Of a stretch of DNA of 64,000 bases, positions 36,001 to 48,000 are shown piece after piece (the first letter of the stretch is position 1; the number at the start of each line of letters is the position of its first letter). The DNA is taken from contig NW_026963310.1 of assembly GCF_036588685.1 (NCBI RefSeq), forward strand, positions 558,001 to 622,000. The letters run 5' to 3'. Made by a program: the position numbers and the translations under genes. This DNA is from Mytilus trossulus. Lineage: Eukaryota > Mollusca > Bivalvia > Mytilida > Mytilidae. The notes under the pieces were generated by a model. The model did not search any database. It saw nothing but the letters and a program-made list of their open reading frames with translations, and was not told the origin of the DNA.

Positions 36001-39000
36001 GAATTTGAAATATATATGTATCCGTCCGATCCGTGCATAAATTTGATTTACTGATCGATCGATGACCGTTATCACGGTAACTCTCACATAGGTTATCTGA
36101 CTTATCTGACGGATCCTATGGGTCACCGATCACCGATCAGTAATCGATCAGTCAAACATCCGTCACAGATCATTCACCGATCAGTCAAGTTCACGTCAAA
36201 CAGTAACGCCTAAGGTTGCAAGTACTGTATCAGTTACTAATACATTCCTATCTTTTTTTTTAATTGGAAACAAAGTCGCATTACAATTAATGGTCTATTC
36301 ACCTGCTAATTCCTTTGTTTGTAATTTGCTTTTTAAATCAAGATGTGATATAAGATGTGGTATGATAAAAAAAAAACTGAAATCAATTTATAAATTCAAA
36401 ATTTCTACCTGTATCTTTAAAAAGCATAGTATGATTTCTTACCTCTATCTACTGGAATCAACCAAAAATTAAATGGGACACAGAGAAACATGATAGCACC
36501 AACTACAGCAAATGGCATGATAAAACCTCCACTCTAAGAAAACAAAATAAAATGTGAAGGACAACAATGTTCTAAAGAAGAGAATCATAAATGATAACGG
36601 CAAAAAGTTAAATAAAAAAATATCCAATCTTAAGGGAAAATTCTAAATGGAAAGTTCCTAAGCAGCAAAATGGCAAAATCAAAAGCTCAAACACATCAAA
36701 TGAATGGATAACATGTTAGACCCCTGTTTATGTTAGGGTTCTTGTTGCTAAGTCTTCAGTTTTCTGTGTTATGTCTTGTGAACTTTTATTTGTCTGTTTG
36801 ACTTTTTTTTATTTTTTAGCCATTGTGTTACGTTGTCAGTTTATTTTCAATCTATGAGTTTGACTGTCTTAGTCCAACAATGGGTCTTCATTGCAGCATA
36901 CAAATTTATGAATATACATTCATATGTTTTAATTAAATCATGAGTAACTTTTCAATTTGAATGAAGACAATTGTGAAAATAAGTGCCCTTTAAAAATCAT
37001 CATTTTAACAGTTATTAGTAAAAAAAATATATGGAAAAAACTTACACCATACAGAAATCCTCCTATAGCAGGACCAGACATAAAGCCAACTCCAACAAAT
37101 ACCTCTGTTATACCCTGAAATAGATATTTATACCAAATAAATTACTATTATGATACTACAAACAAAATCTAATTCAGTTTATTCGTACAATAATATAGCT
37201 TACACACACTGTAATTCAGTTTACATAATAAAACAGCCATACACTGTAATTCAGTTAACACAATAATTCAGCCATACCCTGTAATCAGTTAATAATCCCC
37301 ATTTCATTCTAAATGCTAGGTACATTACTTGCAACATTAAATTTAGCACTTTCTTCATTTGGGAATGTGGGATTTTTACACTGTTCATATATCTTTCATC
37401 TTCGATTGCATCACTCCGCTTTTCAAAAATATGGGATTGTTTATGAATATTTTTATGTATAAGATATAAAAAGTAAAATTACACAAATACTGAATTCTGA
37501 GGAAATTCAAAATGGAAAGTCTCTTATCAAATGGAAAAATTAAAAACTCAAACACATCACACAAAGTGATTACAACTGTCATATTCCTGACTTGGTACAG
37601 TATGTTTTATAATTGAAATATCATGTATATTATGGTTTCTTTTCTTTTCTGAAATTGTACTTCATGTAGCAAAAAGTAAAATCACAAAAATACTGAACTC
37701 AGAGGAAAATCAATTTGGAAAGTCCATAATCACATGGCAAAATCAAAAAAACAAAACGCATTAAAACGATTGGACAAAAACTGTCATATTCCTGACTTGG
37801 TACAAGCATTTTCAAATGTAGAAAATTGTGGATTAAACCTGGTTCTATAGCGCTAACCCTCTCACTTTAATAACAGTCTCATCAAATTCCGCTACATTCC
37901 CTACTGAAAATGTACTTGGGATTCCAGTGGGATACCATTGGGATTCACTTGAATCCCAGTGGGAGAAAAAAATCCAGTGGAATCCCACTGGAATGTTTTG
38001 GAGTGTCAGTGGAATCCCAATGGGAAGTTTATCCCGATGGTATCTCAGTGGCATTTCCACTGGATTATTTCTATATTTTCCAGTGGAAATTTGTACTTTG
38101 TCATTCCTAATTATCCCACTGGAATTTGGACATGTGTCTTTTATAAATATATAATTCCAGTGGGATGTTGGACTTGTAGAATTTTCATTATAAAAAATTT
38201 CAATGAATTTAGCTGATAATTAAATGATGATGGACCTGAAAAATGTTATGTGTTGCTATTTATATGTGTACATTTAAACATGTATAAAGTGACTAGAATA
38301 TATATACTTATTTCACTAACAGTATTTAAGACAATTTAATTTTGAATTTTTCAACAAAGGAGTTGCAGGTAATTAAAATTTATTTATTTTCAAGTACAAT
38401 TAATTATTAAGTCTATCTCTATATTTAGTTAAGTATTATATCATGATTATACACAAATATTATTTCCAAGCAGTCTCTTTCTTATCAATTAGTAATAGAA
38501 ATGTTATGTGCCAATCTGTTTTCAATTTGCCTCTGTGAAATGGACAGGAAATGATATGTACACACTCAATGGAGCCCAATGAAGGAGACCACATGTCTTT
38601 GTATATTTCTCTTAAATTTCTACAGTTCAAAATATAAAAATAATAGATAAAAGTTGGTAAATATCATTTATTTATTATAATATATATAAGATATTTAAGA
38701 TTTAGGTAATTTAATAGTATGATTAGGAAAACATTGCAAGGAATCAAACAACTCCCTATAGATACAACCCCAACACTGGTCAGATTCAAAATTTGAACTT
38801 GCAGCCATTACAAGAAAAGATGTCTTATTTATCTTGACCAAAATATGAATTTTACCATGGATGTAGAGTTGTGGACTAAAATTTAAAAGAGCAAAAGTTA
38901 TATTCTATTGATATTAAAAAGTGAAGATGTATTTTTTTGATGACATGACTATTGGATTTGTGAAGATTGATGTTTTCATATTTTTTGGATTAAATCTTCT

Positions 39001-42000
39001 GGTAAGTACAAATTATGAATAAGTATTTCAACCTTTTTGAAAATTATGAAACTATCATTTCCTTCAAATAAATTGTGACCATGTAGGATCAAGAAAATAA
39101 CTATAAAACCATGCATTTTTTGCATATACATAATTACTATTGGATTGTCACAGTATGACACATGACTAATATATCTTTAAGACAATCTCTTCAATAAAAT
39201 ATTATTCAATAGTAGCTAGTTTTCGCAAAATTGGAGATCTGTAGTATGACTGTAATAATTTAATATATATAGAGACATCTTTTCCAAAAAAGCAAAAAGT
39301 ATTATCTTTTAAAACTTAATTAGTACATATGTACTCAATTATCATGATTGTGGATCAAATTTGAGATTTTAAAAATGGCAAGACATACATGTAAATATGG
39401 GCCTATGATGTTAGAGTAAAATAAAAGACCAATACAAATCAAAGTAAAGAATAACTTATACACTTCACTTGCATTTCCAAAAAAAAAGACAATAAACTAT
39501 TTAAGACATGAAAAAATAACGTGATTGATCTGCTGTTTTCACTGGAATTTAAAATAATTTCACTACACATAGTGTTGAAGAATCCATTTAAATTTCTCTG
39601 GGTTTGCATTAAAATCCCACTGGAATTATTGAAATTTCATTGGGATCCCATTGAAATTTCAGTGGAAATTGCCCAGAATCACACTGGGATTTTAAAAATA
39701 TCACTGAGATTCCACTGGAATCCAAGTGGGATTTTTGAAAAAATATCACTGAGATTCCACTGGAATCCAAGTGGGATTTTAAAAATATCACTGAGATTCC
39801 ACTGAGATTCCACTGGAATCTTCTAAAAATCCCGACAAAATTGTCCAGTGGAATTCCAGTGGGAACCAGTGGAATTCCCAAGTGAGATTTATGTGGGATT
39901 TCAGTGGAATTCCACTGATTATTTTTAGTAGGGTTTACATGATGCGTTAAATAAACAGTCACAATATGGGTACATCAGTCATCATCGTATAAAAATTTTA
40001 AAAGGAACAATTTAACAGGACACAAAAACATCTACTACCTACGAACACATGGATTGATTTGAGTGTCTGACGTCAGAATAATTATATACGTCAAATAAAT
40101 TTTTCATTCATTGTGCATACAAACAATTTTAAAATTTACATAGGCAATGTAGGCATACAGGGTTAAAAAATCAGAAGTATGTAAGAATAAATTACAGAAA
40201 TAGACCGAGATTCAAACTAGTCCAAATAAATGTATTATTGAGTTAAAAACATAAAAAAAGAAACTTTACCAAAAAATGTGCATATTGATGCATAAGCTTA
40301 CTATATAACACAAAGAACCAGTCATATTAAAGCAATAATTTATAGATGCAGATAAGAATGCAAAAATGTGCACATACGTTCGAAAACACACATGCCAGCT
40401 GCTAGCAACAAAAAATTAGGTTTTACATCTTAAAATGTTTAACAGTAACACTGGTACACTTACATAGTTTGTTTGCTTAAATTATAAGGTCAGAAACATG
40501 AAGAAGGAGATTGATGTATACCAAACAAATATTCAAACCTATAAGTATAAGTTTTAGTTTTTATTTGGAGGAATTAGTGTCAATCCAAAAATTAGAACAA
40601 AATTCCAATATACCATGTAGACAGAACACAACATATAAAACACAAACCAACCCTAAAACCGATGGTGATTGCAGTAGCTCTTGAAGGGTAAGCATATCCT
40701 GCTCCAATGTGTACAATATCCCTCATTTTACACTACTATTCTATTAATCATGATTTATGCTTAATTCTAGGATACATTTTTTTAGGCATTAAAAAGTAAA
40801 TGTTTTTGTATGGATCCTTTTTTCATGGATTGAACAAATGGAACACAGACAAGAAGACTACACAAAACTTATATTTCTTGAATGTTTTCTTTAGCTTCCC
40901 CTGAAATCCATTAAAATTAAATTTCCATAAATAATAAGTACTCCACAGTATTTCTAAATGATTCTGGCATGCTAAAAGCAGTAATCATGTTATGTTTAAG
41001 AAATAATTCATGGAAGCCATAGATTATTGGAAATTTACACATGGCCTGGGCCGTGATATTCGAATTTTATCCTGAGCGTTAGCGAGGGATAAAATCAACA
41101 AATATCACGGCCCAGGCCATGTGTAAATTTCCAATAATCTATGGCTTCCATGAATTATTTCGATTCTAATAGGACAAATACGATCATTTAAAAAACTGAA
41201 GCGAGGGTGGGTAAATCTGTGTATATGGCTGTTCTTTTTTACTCCCTGTTAGATAAAGCTCATCATTTTAATAGATCCGTAGCTTGCACGGATCATTTCG
41301 TGAACAACCGCTGAAAAAAAATATGTTTCATTCTCAAAACCAACAATTGTCATGTTGATTTACTATGTTTTTCCCGTGAGCTACCGTCAAATCCAAAGTT
41401 GACATTTCGTAACCAATGAGCCGCCATGTTGACTTGCTGAAATCAGTACATATGCGAATAATGCAATAGAATAGAAAATCAAACATAACCTACCTTGATA
41501 ATCAATTTTAATACAATAGTAAACGACATGTCAATAGTTAACGTAACAGAAAACGTTCAACTCTAGAGTTTTCATTTGTATCACATCATGTTTTGAAATG
41601 ACTTAAATGCGCCAAAAACATTAATAGACTTTCGCGGAATTTTATTTTATTTTTATTTTGTTGGTTTCTCCGAGCTCTTATGCATGACTTCTTTTTATTA
41701 TGCATCCGAATAAGAATAAAAGTGATTTTGTCCTTTCTGAATTGCAATTTTTAAAACAATTAAATCGACAAAGGGTTTGCAAATAGGTTTCAATACATGT
41801 GGATTTACGTGGGAAGTATATTGTAACAGCCATTATTATGTACACCACGGAGTCTGCGCTAAGTATAGATATATCGAGAATTTTATCACAGTGTTGTTTA
41901 CAAAGCGAAAGAAGCACGTCATGTTAGAATTCTGTTTATGCCATGCTACAGTTAAGCCTTAAGAGAAATGTTTCATCTTTAAAGCATTGCAAAAACGTAG

Positions 42001-45000
42001 TACTAGTCAGAACTCACTTGAACCTGTTGAATTTTTCTGATAAGATAAATGAGACAAAACTTGAGATATATATTCTAAATACCAGTAGACAACAACCCAA
42101 CATGAATACATGTTATGTCAGTATGAGACTACAACAATGGAAGAACAATAATAGAATCTGTATAACAAAGTTTTAAAATCTACAAAAAATCAATTGACCA
42201 CTTTCCAATTTATTCATCATCATAAAAAACTTATCAATTATGCATGTCTTTATGACATCATTTGCCAGATTAAGGGAATCACCTGTATCCCTGCACTATA
42301 AACTTTCATCAAGCAACTTAGGGATTGTCATTGTGCAGGACCAACAAGAATTAATATTTGTTCTGTAGGTATTTAATCACAATTCCCTAATGACAACAGT
42401 GCTGAAAGACAATTATGAGAATTCAATTTACCGAATAATTCCTGCAATATATAGTTTTATAGTTTTACAACCACTTGCTCAACATTAGAACAGAAGTGCA
42501 TGACGATGTCCCTAAACGCAGGAATGATGTTTCCTAAAACCAAAGATTTTGACAGAAATACGTTGAACTCCAAAGTTGTCTATTAGTTTGAAAGTTTGCT
42601 GTTCATTTAGGCAATCTAAAGTTTTAATCAATCTATTAAACTTTTCAGGATAATAGACAAAAGTAGGAACAATTGTCATTAAAGGGCAATAACAATTATG
42701 GTCATGTAGATATATTCTAAATCCTATTGCTATATTTTAAGAGATAAATGACCAAAAAAAAATTAAATAGTCAAATTCATCATAAAGGGTTCTAATAAAC
42801 ATGCATAAGTTGTCTGACAGTTCTGCCATTAACAAACATTAATAGTAAGAGCTCCACATTTTAAACAATTTCTGTCCTAAGGCTTGCAAATATTCTCTAT
42901 TTAAAGTGGTTTTCTAGACAAAACTTGCATTTTCCCTTATGTTCTATTCTAAGCCATGTCATCCTTATAGGTTGGCAAGCAGATTACTTAAACACATGAT
43001 TTTAAATAGATACCCCAATGATGCTTTTTTACCAAAAGTTGTTAAATTTGACATTTTGTTATGGTGTAATGGGTGCCATTTAGGATACTGTATCGGTTCA
43101 GACTGATGTGATATAAAAAAAGAAGATGCGGTATGCTTGCCAATAAGACAACTGTCCACAAGAGACCAAAATGGCACATACATTAACAACTATAGTTCAC
43201 CTTACTGCCTTCAACAATGAGCAAAGCCCATACCACATAGTCAGCTATAAAATGCCTAGATATGACAATATAAAACAATTCAAACGAGAAAACTAACCTC
43301 CTTATTTATATAAAAAAATGAACAAAAAACAAATATGTAACACATAAACAAACAACAACCACTGAATTACAGGTTCCTGACTTGGGACAGGCACACACAT
43401 AAATAATGTGGCCGGGTTAAACATGTGAGCTGGATTCCAACCCTTCCCTAACCTGGACACAGTGGTATAACAGTACAATATAAGAACGAACTAAAAAAAT
43501 CAGTTGAAATAAGCTTAACTCATCAGATGGACAAAAATACAAGTAGACGTGGCCTGGTACTTATACATCCCGACAACAAAAAGACAGTAGGAACAGATCT
43601 GAGGGTGCATGTTATGACAAAGTAAATAAATTGTTGGTAAGATATGACGGATGCTAAATGATGAGAAAAGCTCACTCTGCATTTCTGAAATACAAACAAA
43701 AAAGTTAATAATGGAACAATTTATTTATATAGTACTAGATATGCATGAAGAAACAAAATAAAGTGTCAAATAAGACTTGTACTTACAAAAACTGTAGCAA
43801 CAGAGTCTGGGAATTCTTTGGCAACCAGAGCAAAGCTTGCAGTCTGTAGACCACAACAACCTATAGCTAGGATGATTCTCAGTAGGAAACAATAAATAAT
43901 GAAGGTGATATTCTCAGTGCTTGTGTCTATGTAGGTTAGCATTCTGTAAAAAGAAAGGGTCTATGAACTTATGTAGATTAGAATCCTGTGAAATATAAGA
44001 TTACAAATATCTAGAATATATGCATGAGTGCAGACACTGGAAAGTCTTGCCTGGGTTAATATTAGAATAGGTATCAATAGTGTCAATTTGCTCAGAATAT
44101 CCTTTTAAATGAAGCCTAAAATAATTGTGACAAATTGATTTATACCTGTAAAATAGATCTGACAATTTCATATTACTATTAAAATGAAAATTTTTAAATT
44201 GATGACTGTATCAATATTAAACGAATGTTAACAATCCAAATTCAAAGAATAAAATGCATATATTTCATTATTTTTTTGCTATGGCATGCATTTTATATTG
44301 TATCATTCTATTTTATCATGTTACAATGTAAACTATTGTTTCAGGTTAGGGTTAAGGTTGGCTCTAGTTAAATCGTTTTAGCACCCTGCATTTGTTTGCA
44401 TCTGTCCTAAGTCAGGAGCCTGATGTACACTGCTTGTCATTAGTTGCTTTGGGTCATATGTGTTTCTTGTTTCTCACCTTTTATATAGATTAGACCGTTG
44501 GTTTTCCCATTTGAATGCTTTTACACTAGTATTCTATGGGGCCTCTTATAGATTGCTGTTTGGTGTGAATAAAGGCTTTTTGTTGAAGGCTGTAATTGGA
44601 CCTATAATGGTTAACTTTTTACACATTGTGACTTGTGTCTAATTGGCACTCATCCCACATCTCCTTTAAACTATAGTCGTTTTTTTCAATTTTTAATTGG
44701 TTTTATCTTTTGAATATATATATATAACATGTATAATGCATGCTTCATACTGTAAAAGCAGAAATTTTCGTGGAGATTTAATTTCTTTTATTTTGAGGAA
44801 AAAAATTTATATCCACTAATTTTAAACTCCCACAGAAATTTAACCTTCATTTAATATTACTTCTATTTAATGGAAACCACAAAATAAAATACCTATGAAA
44901 CCTAGTGTAAACACGTCTTTCATTCACAACTATTATATAACATATAACTGTACATGTGACTTACCCAAATAATACTGTACAGCCTGCTGCTAAAAATAGA

Positions 45001-48000
45001 CCACCAATGTACATGAACTTCAACCCCATCAACGGCAACTAAAATAAAATATATATATAAAGTTTAAAGAAACAAAAGACCAAATACTCAGACACAACCT
45101 TAAAAGGCTAAAAATAACATTAAAATTGATGATGTCGTCTACATTGCATTAAAAAGGCCTAAAAGGCAGCTTAGCAATAAAACTTTATTAACATAGATCA
45201 TTATAATTTCTTCGTTTTTTTTATTTTCTAATTATCTTTGGCTTAAATTTGTAACTTAAAAGTTGTCAGCCCAAACAAATTACATCTCTACTTATCTTCC
45301 AAACCGTACAAGGTATGGGTAGGCAACATCAAAAACAGATTCTTTTAAGGGTGGCCTAAAACAGCAACAGTGACTTGCTACATGTACATGTCGCAAACCA
45401 TATAACTTATAGTATGATTCAATATGAGTTAAAAATATAAATAATAAAACTTTAAAGTATGACAGTAAATAAGGATGCATCTATAAAATAAACAGAAAAT
45501 TGAAACTTTTATCTGGCCAGAAATAAATGTAGGGGAAAAAACTGTCAAATTAGGTGCAATTTGGGTACCCTCACATTATAAAGACTTTTCATATAATGAA
45601 GAAAACTATGTGTTTTGAATAATCATGATGACTGTTTTAACTCTAATTGATAATTTTTAATTTTGTTAAAAAAAAATACTATGCCATATGAGGGGAGATA
45701 ACTCAGGTATTTTAACTTGTTTTAAATTCACTCATTTTGTGTTGTAGTAAGACTTTTTAACCATGTTGATAAATGTGTTAACCTCTTTTTTTATTATTTT
45801 CTGAAAACACATTGTACTTGTCATAAGATAAGATAAGTATCTTCTCAAATTTTATTTAAAAGTTTAAAATTAATTATTTATAATTTTTTTCTTTCACAGT
45901 TAAAAACAAATAATAATCCAAAATTATTACAACAATTGTGCTACCTGTTGCTTGGCAAATTATAAAAGAATAATATCAATTTTAATTTAGAACCCCCATC
46001 TTTAAACTATATTAGATTAAACAACATGGACAAGTGTATAATTAGTATTTGATGACTGTAAAGTTTTTTTTAATTCATCAACTTTGAACAATGATGTTTG
46101 TTGATGAGTTGATATATAATTAATGTTGTCTGACCACATTTTCTATATTCTATATAATCATCAGAAAATTTTTCATTTAATAAAGACTGCATCTTACTTA
46201 AGGTCTCTTAGTTGCAGATCATAGATTTTTTAAAAAGGGGGAGGGGTCCTATCAAGCCGTTTTTGGAGTAATATTATCTGTAAAAAGTCTGTGCATTTAT
46301 CATATAAACATATACATAATGCTTAATAAAAGGGCCCTAGTGCCATGAGTGCCCTGCACCCTCTCCCCCCACCCCAAAAAAATGTGCCTCTCTTTTGATA
46401 AGGTGTGTTGTTGTGTTGTTGTCTATATATATAATCAATAAAAAGCCTCTCTTTATATGGACAATAGAAAATAGACAATATATCTACTTACCAATTTACC
46501 TGATACAGGTGATATTAAAAACTGGGTTAAAGCAAAAATTCCAAATATCCATCCTGACACAGAATCACTCACATTCTTGGTGGCTGCCTAAAATTACAAA
46601 CAAAAAAGATATATATATATATCATAAAAATAAAATTGAGAGTGGAAATGGGGAATGTGTCAAAGAGACAACAACCCGACCAAAATAAAAAAACACAACA
46701 GCAGAAGGTCACCAACAGGTCTTCAATGTACATGATGTAGCGAGAAATTCCCGCACCCGGAGGCGTCTTTCAGCTGGCCCCTAAACAAATATATACTAGT
46801 TCAGTGATAATGAACGCCATACTAATTTCCAAATTGTACACAAGAAACTAAAATTTAAATAATACAAGACTAACAAAGGCCAGAGGCTCCTGACTTGGGA
46901 CAGGCGCAAAAATGCGGCGGGGTTAAACATGTTTGTGAGATCTCAACCCTCCCCCTTTACCTCTAACCAGTGTATATATTAGATTCTAACATGACGTCCT
47001 TCAAACGCTTTGAGTACACACCCGTGGTAAAATATGAATATATTGCATTGGCTGTTCCGATCGTACTCCCACGTCATATGTTTTATTATGAATGAAGTAC
47101 CCGACGTCATAGAATGATGACGTTATGATTTAAGATCATTTAAGCATTTTACGGGAAAATACACGCTTTTGATACCAAAAATCATCACAACAAGTAAATG
47201 TAAACAAACGATGCTAAAATGTGGTATAAGCCCATTTTTTATATACATAGACGACATATGATCACATATAAGTGAGTTATCATTAAAATTCATCCAAATC
47301 TATCTAAATATGTTTTGTGAATAGTTTGAGCATGTGACTTATTCTGTTTGCTCCGTTCTTTTACGCCAATCTAAAAGTGCGTTAATTTATGGGAACGGCA
47401 AATAATGGCCTCCACCTAGAGCGCTTCGATCCCAAAAAATTGCCGTATTTGTCCTATTAGAATCGAAATAATTCATGGGGGCTTGAATATATCTAGATTT
47501 TACCACGGGTTGTCCCTTTATGCCGATATTTTACCCCTCGCTATCGCTCAGGGTAAAATATTTGTCATAAAGGGCCAACCCGTGGTAAAATAACGATATA
47601 TTCAAGCCCCCATGAATTATTTCTTAATTTGCCAATGTCAATACAACTTGATCATTGTTCATATTATAATACTGTTGACTTTTTATAAGGTCTCCCTTTT
47701 AAACAAACCCAAACACAAAATTTATCATGTAATTTTTCATAGTCAATGAACCATAATGATGGGGTGGGGTTATATAATCTCCATCATGTCCATGGAAATG
47801 AAACTTGTAAATGCCGTTACAATGGCCAATACATTCGCATACCAAATATCAATGACTAAACATTTGCTAAACATTAGTGGTTCATCTTAAACTAATAAAA
47901 ATGTAAAAAATACAGAACTTTCTAATCAGATTATTATAACACGTCCTTGTAAATTTACAAGATTTTTTAAGAATGTTGACAGGTTATAGTTTCAAATTTT

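Noticed and set aside
32870..36227. CRISPR-like array or bacterial contamination
   Set aside because: Repeats are ~430 bp with no spacers, and the surrounding gene has spliceosomal introns.
37845..38216. Overlapping 60-85-codon frames in four reading frames
   Set aside because: They are translations of the CCAGTGGGATT array in several frames; low-complexity, no start context and no splice sites.
39521..39962. 94- and 117-codon frames on opposite strands
   Set aside because: Same short-repeat array at the other end of the 2.0-kb element; the peptides are simple repeats of SLRFHWNPSGI and its mirror.
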